Both the position numbers and the translations under genes were made by a program. From UBA9659 sp965277675 (GTDB lineage Bacteria > Pseudomonadota > Gammaproteobacteria > Pseudomonadales > Azotimanducaceae), in contig OZ255839.1 in NCBI GenBank assembly GCA_965277675.1, positions 186,001 to 250,000 on the forward strand: a stretch of 64,000 bases of DNA, written 5' to 3'. Shown here piece by piece: positions 19,558 through 28,505 of the stretch (the stretch's first letter is position 1; every line of letters starts with the position of its first letter). A model generated the notes under the pieces. The model saw only the letters and a list, made by a program, of their open reading frames with translations, was not told where the DNA came from and searched no databases.

Positions 19558-21738
19558 TTAGTCAGCCTTTTCGATCCGGACGAGGCAGGTTAATGCTGCC
19601 GGGCCCTGGGCGATTTCCGAAGTGCCAATATCCTGTGTGACAGCATTCGGATTGCCGTTAATGCAAGTCCCCTGGTCATCTGGTGCCCACCAGGCACCGG
19701 TAGCGATATGCAGTACACCTGGCATCTGATTAGGGTTAAACACCGCGGCTGCCAGCAAGGCCCCGCGGTCATTGTAAACCTTGACCCTGTTACCATCTTT
19801 AAGTTGCATTCTGCGGGCGTCATCCGGGTTGATTTGAATGGGCTCGGCACCATTGATCTTCGTTTTCTGGCTATAGTCGCCCAGGTAAAGTTGACTGTGT
19901 AGTCGGCTTTCGGGCTGGTGGCTGATCAATTGAAACTGATCCGGTGCCGCGTTAGCCAGCCATTCGCTCGGTTCTAACCATCTTGCATGACCGATATCGT
20001 CCCGGGTGATCATGATCTTTCCGCTTGGTGTGGCCAGCGGCGACTTTTCTGGTCCGGTTCTAAAACCTTCAAACAGCGTATGTGGTGATGGTGCTGGAAA
20101 TTTAAATTCACCTTGCTGCCAGAATGACTCGAAATCTGGCATGCCTTTGTTAGCATTTCTGGTCGCGGCATAAATTACCTGCAACCAGGCACGCTCGTCT
20201 CTGCTTTCCGTAAACGTCTCTTTGCAACCTAACTGGCCTGCGATGGCGGTGAATATCTCAAAGTCTGTTCGGGATGCTTCAAACGGTGGCAGTACCTGTT
20301 TCATCGCGACCAGGATATCTTCATTAGGTGCACCGCCGATGTCGTTTCGTTCGAGAAAAGAGGCAACCGGCAGTACGATATCCGCATGTTGGGCAGTCGC
20401 ATTCCACACCAGTTCATGACAAATCACAGTTTCGGGTTGTTTAAAGGCTGCTCTCAGTCTGTGCAGGTCCTGATGGTGGTGGAAAGGGTTGCCCCCTGCC
20501 CAGTAGATGAGCTTGATATCGGGATACTGGCGCGTCTCGCCGTTGTATTGATAGCTTTTGCCTGGATTCAGTAACATATCCGCAATCCTGGCCACCGGAA
20601 TATAGCTGCCGGAAGGATTGCTGAATTGCGGCAGGTGCCCGAGGTATCTGGACCGTACATTTTTCCCCACCTTGTTTTCCACACTGTAACCGAGGCCTAT
20701 CCCGCCACCGGGTAAGCCTATCTGGCCTAACATTGCTGCCAGCGTGATGCCCATCCAGTAAGGTTGCTCACCATGTTCGTGCCGCGACAATGACCAGCTT
20801 AGTGACATCATGGTTCGTTTCGCCGCCATTTTTTCTGCGAGACTAACGATATCACTGGGTTGTATTCCTGTGATGTCTGCAGCCCAGTCCGGTGTTTTCT
20901 TCACACCATCTGATGCTCCCGTTAGATAGCGGGTGAATTCTGGAAAACCCGTGCAATATCGCTGCAGAAACTGCTGGTCGTGGAGTTCGTTAACGTAGAG
21001 ATGGTAGGCGATTCCCAGCATCATCGCGGTATCGGTACCGGGGCGAATAGGCAACCACAGCGCGCGCAGCATGGGAGCAACATCGTCAGCAGAGGGACCA
21101 ATGTTAATGAACTCAATGCCGGCGTTCTTTGCAGCAGCCATGGCGTCGCGCTGGATGTGCTGCGACATGCCACCATTGGTAATCTGCGCATTTCTGAGAG
21201 GTAGCCCGCCGAAGCAGACCATCAGTTGGCTATTGGCTTGAATGGTAGACCAACTGCTTGGTGCCTTCAGCAGGTCTTCGTGCTGACCAATGACCTTTGG
21301 CAGAATGACCTCGGCAGCAGCAAAGCTGTAGGCGTTGGCGGAAGCAGTATAGCCGCCAATGCAGTTGAGAAACCGGTGTAACTGACTCTGGGCGTGATGA
21401 AATCGGCCGGCGCTGGCCCAGCCATAGCTACCGCCGTAGATAGCATCATTGCCGAAGCGGCGACGGACCTGCTCGAGCGCCGAGGCAACCTGTTCAATAG
21501 CTTCCTGCCAACTGACTTCGATGTAGCTGTCTTCGCCGCGGTTTTTACCCTGGTCACCTTGAAGATAGCCCTTTCGGATCGCAGGTCGTGCAACGCGCCG
21601 CTGACGGTTGCCTTCAATCAGGTTTTGACCAATGGGGCTCGGGTCCAGATCTTCGGCGACAGGGGTTACCTGCAGCAGTTTGCCATCCTGGGATTCAAAC
21701 TCGTAGAGCCCCCAATGGGTCAGGCTCCGGGTAATCAC
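19558..21738 (-). CDS. Molybdopterin oxidoreductase, BisC/TorA-like (DMSO reductase family)
   Basis: A 726-residue bis-MGD molybdoenzyme. The start is set at GTG 21738, which overlaps the upstream nucleoside-symporter stop as GTGA and gives ITRSLTHWGLYEF, the usual family N-terminus; the longer frame upstream lies inside the other gene. NAYSFAAAEVILPKVIG places the Mo-ligand Ser near residue 138, as in DMSO, TMAO and biotin-sulfoxide reductases. The C-terminus NGNPNAVTQDIGTSEIAQGP is typical of the MGD-binding end. There is no Tat signal and no N-terminal FeS cysteines, so it should be cytoplasmic like BisC, reducing an S- or N-oxide such as methionine or biotin sulfoxide. No cytochrome partner (TorC-like) is adjacent. 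Confidence 0.88.
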   Translation of the reverse strand: MITRSLTHWGLYEFESQDGKLLQVTPVAEDLDPSPIGQNLIEGNRQRRVARPAIRKGYLQGDQGKNRGEDSYIEVSWQEAIEQVASALEQVRRRFGNDAIYGGSYGWASAGRFHHAQSQLHRFLNCIGGYTASANAYSFAAAEVILPKVIGQHEDLLKAPSSWSTIQANSQLMVCFGGLPLRNAQITNGGMSQHIQRDAMAAAKNAGIEFINIGPSADDVAPMLRALWLPIRPGTDTAMMLGIAYHLYVNELHDQQFLQRYCTGFPEFTRYLTGASDGVKKTPDWAADITGIQPSDIVSLAEKMAAKRTMMSLSWSLSRHEHGEQPYWMGITLAAMLGQIGLPGGGIGLGYSVENKVGKNVRSRYLGHLPQFSNPSGSYIPVARIADMLLNPGKSYQYNGETRQYPDIKLIYWAGGNPFHHHQDLHRLRAAFKQPETVICHELVWNATAQHADIVLPVASFLERNDIGGAPNEDILVAMKQVLPPFEASRTDFEIFTAIAGQLGCKETFTESRDERAWLQVIYAATRNANKGMPDFESFWQQGEFKFPAPSPHTLFEGFRTGPEKSPLATPSGKIMITRDDIGHARWLEPSEWLANAAPDQFQLISHQPESRLHSQLYLGDYSQKTKINGAEPIQINPDDARRMQLKDGNRVKVYNDRGALLAAAVFNPNQMPGVLHIATGAWWAPDDQGTCINGNPNAVTQDIGTSEIAQGPAALTCLVRIEKAD

Positions 21739-22985
21739 AGGACGTAGATGATGCCGACAATGGTGGCAGAGGTGCAGGTTGCAATCATGCCGGCGACAAT
21801 AGATTTCAGCCCCATGCTCATGATTTCGTTCTTTCTTTCCGGTACCAGCGTCACAAGTCCGGTGACCATAATGCCCAGACTGACAAAATTTGCGAAGCCA
21901 CAAAGGGCGTAGGTCATGATGATTCGGGTTCGCTCGCTCAATTCCTCAACGGGTATTTGACCGAACCTGACGTAGGCAACGAATTCGGTCAGAACCACCT
22001 TGGTACCCATTAACTGGCCGGTGACAAATGCTTCCGAGAAGGGGATACCCATCATCATGGTGAGCGGTGCCATCAGGACGCCCAGAATTCTTTCCAGACT
22101 GATGTCTTCGCCAGCCACAGCAGGCAGCGTACCAAGCACTGCGTTAACAAGGTAAACGAGGGCGACGATCACAATAATCATGGCGATGATATTCAGGAAC
22201 AGTTGCAGTCCATTGGCGGTGCCGGTGGTGATCGCATCCATGAGATCCTCGGCGCCCCGGTCGATCTCGCCTTCGCCTGATGTGACCGGTGAGTTATCAG
22301 GCACAAGCAGGTGTGCGATATAGATAACCCCCGGCAGGGTGATCAGCGAGGCACTGATCAGATGGCCAATGGCATTAGGCACGACACTACTGATGACGGC
22401 GGCTTCCAGCGCCAGCATTGTGCCGGCGATCGTCGCCATGCCTGCGGTCATGATGGCAAACATTTCGCCATGATTGATCTTTGAAAGGTAAGGTTTTATT
22501 AACAAGGGGGATTCGATCATACCGAGAAAAGCGTTGGCAGAAACGCCCAGGCCCAGCGCGCCACCAATCTCGAGTGTTTTCTCAAACACCAGTGAAAAAC
22601 CTCGCATGATCAGAGGCAGTACTTTCAGGTACATCAGAATGGCCGAAAGTACGCTGAGTACAATCACAAGCGGCATGGCTTGAAATGCCAGCACGAAACC
22701 GCCACCGGGGCTGGTCTCTTCGAAAGGCAGGGGACCACCACCCAGATAACCAAAGATAAAGGTCGTGCCTTCTCTGGTAGCCGCCTGCAAGACAGAAATC
22801 GCATCGTTGAGAACGACAAACAACTTTTGTGAACCCGGTAGTTTCAGAAGGAGCAGCGCAAAGACGATCTGTAGCAGTAGGCTTTTTGCAACGATGGATA
22901 ATTTTACGGCGTTACGGTTTTCGCTGAACAGGTAACACAACCCGATCAGGAGCCCTAGACCGACAAGGCTTTGAGCAAGCAGCAT
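21735..22985 (-). CDS. Na+/nucleoside symporter, CNT (NupC-like) family
   Basis: A 416-residue inner-membrane protein of the concentrative nucleoside transporter family. Typical motifs are GGGPLPFEE-like near residue 80, ANAFLGMIESPLLIKPYL, EFVAYVRF and YALCGFANFVSLGIMVTGL. About ten hydrophobic segments are present. ATG 22985 is chosen because MLLAQSLVGLGLLIGL matches family N-termini; a GTG at 23027 would add 14 residues. No good ribosome binding site is visible for either. The stop overlaps the molybdoenzyme start by 4 bp, so the two are co-transcribed. Confidence 0.93.
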   Translation of the reverse strand: MLLAQSLVGLGLLIGLCYLFSENRNAVKLSIVAKSLLLQIVFALLLLKLPGSQKLFVVLNDAISVLQAATREGTTFIFGYLGGGPLPFEETSPGGGFVLAFQAMPLVIVLSVLSAILMYLKVLPLIMRGFSLVFEKTLEIGGALGLGVSANAFLGMIESPLLIKPYLSKINHGEMFAIMTAGMATIAGTMLALEAAVISSVVPNAIGHLISASLITLPGVIYIAHLLVPDNSPVTSGEGEIDRGAEDLMDAITTGTANGLQLFLNIIAMIIVIVALVYLVNAVLGTLPAVAGEDISLERILGVLMAPLTMMMGIPFSEAFVTGQLMGTKVVLTEFVAYVRFGQIPVEELSERTRIIMTYALCGFANFVSLGIMVTGLVTLVPERKNEIMSMGLKSIVAGMIATCTSATIVGIIYVL

Positions 22986-23016
22986 GGCGTTAAAAGATAC
23001 GTGGAGAGACGCTTTA

Positions 23017-23042
23017 AAAGTTAGCACGTATACGCAAACTTT
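23017..23042. promoter_or_regulatory. Imperfect palindrome in the nucleoside symporter / phoU divergent region
   Basis: The arms AAAGTTAGC (23017-23025) and GCAAACTTT (23034-23042) match at 8 of 9 positions. The 8-bp palindrome CGTATACG lies just off the centre. The element sits 32-57 bp before the symporter start and 57 bp before phoU. The size and spacing suit a LacI-, CytR- or TetR-type operator, but no regulator is known. Confidence 0.35.
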
Positions 23043-23098
23043 ACCTTTGATTTACGCTTATTCATGCGCTTTTTTAGTTCGGGTGCTATGCTGGTTCA

Positions 23099-23776
23099 AT
23101 GAGTAAACACCTAGACAGGGATATCGTCCGGCTGCGAGACAAGGTGCTGGAACTTGGACGGTCAGTCGCTGAAATGATCGACAAGGCCATCCCCATGATT
23201 CAAAACTATGACCGGGTGCTGGTCGCTGAAATCTATGAAGCCGAAACCCGTATCAATGACATGGAAGTTGATATTGAGGAAGAGTGTCTCAAAATTCTGG
23301 CGCTGCATCGGCCCGTCGCTGAAGAGTTACGTTTTCTGATTGTCGTTTTGAAGGTGAATAACGATCTGGAGAGGATGGGTGACCAGGTCGTGAATGTTGC
23401 CGAGCGAATCGAGTTTATTGCTGATAAAGAGCGCGTGGTTGCCGACCTCAAGCTGACTGTGATGGCGGATCTTTGTGCCAGAATGGTTAATGACTCAATC
23501 ATGGCGCTGACCCAGCGGGACGTGGTCCGCGCGAAAGAGATTGTAGAGATGGACGATGCGCTGGATTCACTGCATGCCAGTACCTACCAGCAGCTGCAAG
23601 AGGTCATGCACAATCGTGTGGCGTCAATTACACCCGGGCTATCGCTGTTAACCATTTCTTCCAACCTGGAGCGTATTGGCGATCTGGCGACCAATATTGC
23701 CGAGGAGATCATCTTTATGGAAGAAGGTGAGATTATACGTCACAAGGGTTCAGAGTCGCTTCAGTCCATCACCTAG
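23099..23776 (+). CDS. phoU: Phosphate signalling protein PhoU
   Basis: A 225-residue all-helical protein with the two tandem three-helix PhoU repeats, each with the metal-site pattern (VNNDLERMGDQVVNVAERI and SSNLERIGDLATNIAEEII). PhoU links the Pst phosphate transporter to the PhoR sensor and restrains Pho activation. Here it is an orphan, with no pst or phoBR nearby. An extended -10 (TGCTATGCT, 23084-23092) ends only 6 bp before the ATG and no ribosome binding site is visible, so a very short leader or leaderless message is possible. Confidence 0.96.
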   Translation: MSKHLDRDIVRLRDKVLELGRSVAEMIDKAIPMIQNYDRVLVAEIYEAETRINDMEVDIEEECLKILALHRPVAEELRFLIVVLKVNNDLERMGDQVVNVAERIEFIADKERVVADLKLTVMADLCARMVNDSIMALTQRDVVRAKEIVEMDDALDSLHASTYQQLQEVMHNRVASITPGLSLLTISSNLERIGDLATNIAEEIIFMEEGEIIRHKGSESLQSIT

Positions 23777-23869
23777 ATACCCGGTTGCGAGCCGTGCCGG
23801 CGGTTGTCCCCGGTATCAGTCCTCCCTATCATGACTGCCACTGACACCTAACTACCCAGTGGAGCTTCG

Positions 23870-24664
23870 ATGACTTACGAAACTATTCTTGTTGATATCG
23901 ACGATGGTCTGATGACGATTACCATGAATCGTCCTGAGCGTCTTAACGCCTGGACCTATCAGATGGGGGCCGAAATGGAGAACGCTATTCGCGCTGCCAA
24001 TCAGGATAACGGCGTGGAAGCCATCATCGTTACCGGTGAAGGCAGGGGCTTTTGTGCTGGTGCGGATGTGAAAGACATCTTCCAGACACGGGCGGATTCA
24101 GATGAATCCGAGGGGCGTGGCGCGAATCCAGGTACCTGGGTCGATTTGGTACGGGCATCCAAACCGCTCGTTGCCGCCATTAATGGCGCAGCGATTGGCG
24201 TCGGTCTCACCCAGATACTCCCGATGGATTATCTCATTGCGGCTGATACGGCAAAATTGAGTTGTCGGTTTATCAAGATGGGTCTGGTCCCTGAGCTGGC
24301 CAGCTCACACTATCTTGTTGCCCGTTGCGGTTTCGGTGCTGCAACGGAGCTCATGCTGTCTGGCAAGACCATCAGCGCCGAAGCAGCGAAAGAGATTCGT
24401 CTCATCGATAAAGTCGTCAGTCCGGATGAACTGATGAACGAGGCTCGATCTATTGCCAGATCAATGGGTGAGAACCCGCAGGCGGCTCTTGCCATGGTGA
24501 AGGGGCTGATTTCTCAGAACATGGTCGAGTCTGATTCGACCCTTGTCCAACAGCGAGAGCTGGATGCTCTGAACCGGTGTTTTGAGTCTGCTGAGCACAA
24601 GGAAGCGATCGCTGCATTTTTAGAGAAGCGTGAGCCTGACTTCAAGTCGGCGCGGGACGGTTAA
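23870..24664 (+). CDS. Enoyl-CoA hydratase/isomerase family protein
   Basis: A 264-residue crotonase-fold protein with GGAG 5 bp before the ATG. The oxyanion-hole segments are GRGFCAGADVKDI and NGAAIGVGLTQILPMD. The second catalytic Glu of hydratases appears conserved in MGLVPELASSHYL, but the first (in GGGCELA of true hydratases) is replaced (GVGLTQ). It may therefore be an isomerase or act on an unusual acyl-CoA. The 92-bp gap from phoU suggests a separate transcript. Its end overlaps the convergent MFS remnant by 23 bp. Confidence 0.9.
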   Translation: MTYETILVDIDDGLMTITMNRPERLNAWTYQMGAEMENAIRAANQDNGVEAIIVTGEGRGFCAGADVKDIFQTRADSDESEGRGANPGTWVDLVRASKPLVAAINGAAIGVGLTQILPMDYLIAADTAKLSCRFIKMGLVPELASSHYLVARCGFGAATELMLSGKTISAEAAKEIRLIDKVVSPDELMNEARSIARSMGENPQAALAMVKGLISQNMVESDSTLVQQRELDALNRCFESAEHKEAIAAFLEKREPDFKSARDG

Positions 24665-25888
24665 CCTGTTCAAATGTCGGGGATCGGTATCGCCAGACGT
24701 CTGTAAAGGCAAAGCCGTAGACACACAGTACCGCAGAGACAAATATGGCCGGCACGACAGCATTCATGGTGCCGAATGCTTCGATGATAAAGCCAACAAT
24801 CAGCGCGCCGATTGGCATGCTGCCCATCATGCAGATGCTGTAGACACTGAGAATCCTTGCGAGATAGGTTTTCTGGGAAGCTTCCTGAATGATTGCGCGA
24901 GACAGGTTCGTGGTGACACCCATATTCAGACCCCAGACGAACAATACGGCCATCAGTATCCACCAGCCCGGTTGAATCCAGACCAATATCAGAATAAAGA
25001 TTCGGGTGAATTGCATCACCAGAAACCAAAGGCCCGGTCTTGCCAGCGGCATTATCCAGAACTGAATCACGTTCGAGATGGTGGCGCCCATGTAAAACAC
25101 GATCATGATAGTGGCCAGACCCAGCGCGTCACCGTCATAAGCTCGCTTAACAATGAAAGGCAGGGCGGTCATAAAGGCGCCGGCGTTAAAAACACCAGAG
25201 GTGAAAGTGATAATAAGCGTATTGAAGATCGTCTTGTTGTTGTAGGCGGACCTGAAGCCGTCCAGCATCACCGACAAGGTTGATGCTTTAACCCTGGTGG
25301 GTGTGACAGCGAGCGGCGCGATCCTGGTTACAGCAATGGCCCCCAGAATCAGGCTGACTGCTTGAATCAGAAGCACGTTTCCCACGCCAACCAATTCCAT
25401 CTGGCCAGCGAGAATCAGGCCGAACATTTGCACAATGAAGCCCATGGCGGTGGCGGCAGTGACAGCACGCTGGACTTCTGTGCCAGCGACGCGATTTAAA
25501 ATGGCCTGCTGTGCCGGGTTTGTGAAGGAGATGGCGGTGCTCATTGCCAGACCGAACAGGGTGACAGAGACGATGTTGAGCTGGTTAATTTCCGTTGCAC
25601 CGAAAAGTGCCAGTGGAAAAAGCCAGGCTACGGCGTAGACGCGAATGAGCAGAGAGCGCGCATCTGCCCGGTCAGCGCTGACACCACCCCACAACATGAG
25701 AAGGATACCAGGCATGCCGATCAAAGTGGGATGACACCCACCTGATCTGCCGGCAGTAACAGGATGCCAACCAGTAGCCAACTGAGCAGCAATTGCTGCA
25801 TGGCGATAGCCGTGCCGGTAAACGCCGTGGAGCCAAGGTAGACCTGGAACTGTTTGTTTTGCCAGAGGCTGGGGGCTGGTGCATTCAA
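24642..25888 (-). pseudogene. MFS transporter broken by a single-base frameshift
   Basis: The main frame (from about 25723 down to 24642) encodes most of an MFS transporter of the enterobactin-exporter-like (MFS_3) type, beginning LIGMPGILLMLWGGVSADRAD. The missing N-terminus is intact in another frame from TTG 25888: LNAPAPSLWQNKQFQVYLG, then a helix ending PADQVGVIPL and a TGA. The frames join at the run CTTTGATC (25721-25726 on the plus strand reads TCAAAG); one missing base would restore IPLLIGMPG. Either the gene is freshly inactivated or this is a sequencing error in a short homopolymer. The repaired protein would be about 415 residues with 12 helices. The substrate is unknown. Confidence 0.85.
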
Positions 25889-26030
25889 GGGCGGGCTGCT
25901 TATCCGTGATGGTAACTAACCACTGTGTTTGTCAGTATAGACAGGCAAGACAGGCGGTACAAATCATCATTGTTTCGGAAAAGCATTAAAAATCAGTCAT
26001 TTATGTCATCGCCTTAAAGTGAGTTAATGT

Positions 26031-26059
26031 TTGACTTGCTTGCTTCAAGCAAGTATCTT
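26031..26059 (+). promoter_or_regulatory. Promoter with operator palindrome for the acyl-CoA dehydrogenase/icmF operon
   Basis: TTGACT (26031-26036) and TATCTT (26054-26059) are 17 bp apart. Over and between them lies a perfect inverted repeat: ACTTGCTTG (26034-26042) and CAAGCAAGT (26046-26054), with a 3-nt spacer. A repressor bound here would block RNA polymerase. The second gene of the operon is a TetR-family regulator, the obvious candidate. The predicted start near 26066 gives a 25-nt leader to ATG 26091. The rest of 25889-26090 shows no gene. Confidence 0.7.
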
Positions 26060-26090
26060 GCTGCAACGTTCATTGGTGATTAGTAAAGAC

Positions 26091-27866
26091 ATGGCAGATT
26101 ACGTAGCTCCTTCCCGAGAAATTGGTTTTGTTGTTAATGAACTTCTGGACTATCAAAAGCTGACGTCACTCAACAGCTTTGGTGATGCGACGCCTGAGCT
26201 GACCGGCGCCATTCTGGATGAGGCTGGCAAGTTCGCCGGGCAGGTACTTGCGCCCCTTAATCGTGTGGGCGATGTGCAGGGTGTGAAGGTAGAGGGTGAT
26301 GAGGTCCGAACGCCTGACGGGTTCGCGGATGCTTACCAGATGTTCGTTGAAAGCGAATGGCTGAGCCTCGCTCAGGATCCCGCGTATGGCGGGCAGGGTT
26401 TACCTTTTCTTATTCATCTTGCTGCTGCGGAAATGTGGAACAGTGCCTGCACATCGATGGCGTTGTGTCCGATGCTGACCGCTGGTGGTATTGATGCACT
26501 GAGTGCGCACGCCAGCGACGCGCTGAAAGACCGGTATTTACCAAATCTGATTACTGGTAAATGGACGGCCACCATGAACCTGACGGAACCCCATGCGGGT
26601 TCTGACCTTTCGCAGCTAAAAACCCGGGCAGAGCCTGCAGGCGATCATTATCTGATTCGCGGGCAGAAGATCTATATCACCTGGGGCGAACACGATATGA
26701 CCGAAAACATTATTCATATTGTTCTGGCGCCGATGACTGATGCACCGCCCGGTAACAAGGGATTGTCGTTGTTTCTGGTACCCAAGTTTCTCGTTAACGA
26801 AGATGGCACACCCGGTGAAAGAAATGACCTCCGGGTAGTATCGACAGAACACAAGCTTGGTATTCACGCCAGTCCAACCTGCGTAATGAGCTTTGGTGAG
26901 CAGGAAGGCGCGATTGGTTATCTCATCGGTGAACCCGGCGACGGACTCGCCTGCATGTTCACGTTGATGAATCACGCGAGATTAGAAGTTGGGCTGCAGG
27001 GTGTTGCCCTGGCTGAACGTGCCTATCAGGACGCGCTGGGCTATGCCAAAGAGCGGGTTCAGGGCAGAGACGTTGAAACCGGCGAGTCTGCGAAGATTAT
27101 TCAGCATGCGGATGTCCAGCGGATGCTGATGCAGATGAAGTCACTGACAGAGGCTATGCGGGGTCTGACTTATGATGGCGCTTATGCCCACGATTTCCGA
27201 ACCCATGGCAGTTCCGAAGAAGAAAAGCAGCATTTTAATGAGCGGTTTGCACTGCTCACGCCGGTGGTGAAAGCCTGGTGCACTGAGATTGTTAACGAAG
27301 TGACGTCGCTGGGCATTCAGGTGCATGGCGGGATGGGGTTCATTGAAGAAACCGGCGCTGCCCAGCATTATCGTGATGCCCGGATCACTTCGATTTATGA
27401 AGGTACGAACGGTATCCAGGCCAACGATCTGGTGGGTCGCAAGGTGCTGCGTGATCAGGGTGCCGCCCTTGGTGCCTACCTGGAAGAGATCTTGGCAACC
27501 GCCGACCAACTTGCCGCAGACGGTGAAATGGGTGATATCGGGTTACAACTCCGTGACGCCGCCGAAAACCTGCAAAATGCGTCCCGCTATATCATCGAAA
27601 ATGCCGCAGGCAGTCAAAAGTTTGTTGGCGCGGTGGCCTACAATTTCCTGATGATGATGGGCTATGTCGCCGGTGCCTGGTATATGGCGCGAACCGCACA
27701 GAAAGCATCAGCTGAACTGGGGGGTGTTGATGGCGATTTTTATCAGAAGAAGCTCGTTTCCGCGAAATTCTATTTCTCGCAGCTGCTGCCAAGACATCGA
27801 GGCTATATGGATGCGGTGATCGGTGGTGCTGACATTGGTATCAGTCTTTCAGAAGAGGCGTTTTAG
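26091..27866 (+). CDS. Acyl-CoA dehydrogenase with C-terminal extension (DmdC-like subgroup)
   Basis: A 591-residue FAD-dependent acyl-CoA dehydrogenase. The chosen start MADYVAPSREIGFVVNEL matches the long bacterial subgroup that includes DmdC and related enzymes; an upstream TTG at 26031 is excluded because it lies in the -35 box. Visible motifs are TMNLTEPHAGSDLSQLKT (flavin/acyl site), IYITWGEHD, LGIHASPTCVMSFG, VHGGMGFIEETGAAQHYRD and ARITSIYEGTNGIQANDLVGRK, followed by the extra helical C-terminal domain. It introduces the alpha-beta double bond into an acyl-CoA. It is first in an operon with a TetR regulator and IcmF, so a branched or short-chain substrate linked to isobutyryl- or butyryl-CoA is plausible but not proven. 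Confidence 0.93.
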   Translation: MADYVAPSREIGFVVNELLDYQKLTSLNSFGDATPELTGAILDEAGKFAGQVLAPLNRVGDVQGVKVEGDEVRTPDGFADAYQMFVESEWLSLAQDPAYGGQGLPFLIHLAAAEMWNSACTSMALCPMLTAGGIDALSAHASDALKDRYLPNLITGKWTATMNLTEPHAGSDLSQLKTRAEPAGDHYLIRGQKIYITWGEHDMTENIIHIVLAPMTDAPPGNKGLSLFLVPKFLVNEDGTPGERNDLRVVSTEHKLGIHASPTCVMSFGEQEGAIGYLIGEPGDGLACMFTLMNHARLEVGLQGVALAERAYQDALGYAKERVQGRDVETGESAKIIQHADVQRMLMQMKSLTEAMRGLTYDGAYAHDFRTHGSSEEEKQHFNERFALLTPVVKAWCTEIVNEVTSLGIQVHGGMGFIEETGAAQHYRDARITSIYEGTNGIQANDLVGRKVLRDQGAALGAYLEEILATADQLAADGEMGDIGLQLRDAAENLQNASRYIIENAAGSQKFVGAVAYNFLMMMGYVAGAWYMARTAQKASAELGGVDGDFYQKKLVSAKFYFSQLLPRHRGYMDAVIGGADIGISLSEEAF

Positions 27867-27875
27867 GTCCCTGAC

Positions 27876-28505
27876 ATGAAAGAATCAGGCAGATTAACGC
27901 AGGCGGAACGGACCGGGATTTCAGACAACAAAATGCTGGATGCCGCTGTGCGGTTAATTGTCGATCACGGCCCAGCGGCCACCAGTCTGAAAGAGGTCGG
28001 TTTGATGGCCGGCTACTCTCGCGGCCTGGCGGGTCAGCGGTTCGGCTCTAAAGACAAGTTGTTTGCCTTTGTCCTGCGACATGTTGGTGAGGTCTGGCTG
28101 GATCAGCTGAAGGACGCCACAGAGGAAAAAAACGGGCTGGCCGCTATTCACGACGCCCTGGATCAACACTACCGGTTCTGCGTTGAAGCACCTGATCAGG
28201 TCCGGGCTTTTTACACGCTCTGGTTTGAGTCAGTGAACGCAGGTTCGGAGTTGTCAGCGATTATTGGCAACATTCATAACCGTCGGCACCAGGATATGGT
28301 GAACTGGATTACCAGCGGTGCCGGAATCAGTACAGAAACCAAAAAACAGGCGGATGCAATCGGCGCGCAGTTTTGCGCGGCCGTCATCGGCATCGTTTAC
28401 TACTGGCTTGCGCATCCTCAGGATCTTGAAGAAACCCGCAAGCTGCACGATAACCTAAAGACAACCATGACCCTGCTGCTTACAGCAGACAAAGAGGACC
28501 ATTAA
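27876..28505 (+). CDS. TetR-family transcriptional regulator
   Basis: A 209-residue regulator with an N-terminal TetR helix-turn-helix (LDAAVRLIVDHGPAATSLKEVGLMAGYSRGLAGQRFGSKDKLF, residues about 21-63) and a helical ligand-binding domain. It sits between the acyl-CoA dehydrogenase and icmF, 9 bp after the former and directly abutting the latter. It is probably a repressor of its own operon through the palindrome at 26034-26054, with an acyl-CoA as effector; this is inferred from position only. Confidence 0.92.
   Translation: MKESGRLTQAERTGISDNKMLDAAVRLIVDHGPAATSLKEVGLMAGYSRGLAGQRFGSKDKLFAFVLRHVGEVWLDQLKDATEEKNGLAAIHDALDQHYRFCVEAPDQVRAFYTLWFESVNAGSELSAIIGNIHNRRHQDMVNWITSGAGISTETKKQADAIGAQFCAAVIGIVYYWLAHPQDLEETRKLHDNLKTTMTLLLTADKEDH

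Noticed and set aside
24630..25283. Plus-strand open frame of 217 codons
   Set aside because: Antisense to the MFS transporter remnant, with unstructured composition rich in His, Gln and Arg.
26031..26090. N-terminal extension of the acyl-CoA dehydrogenase from TTG 26031
   Set aside because: It begins in the -35 box of the likely promoter; family N-termini match ATG 26091.
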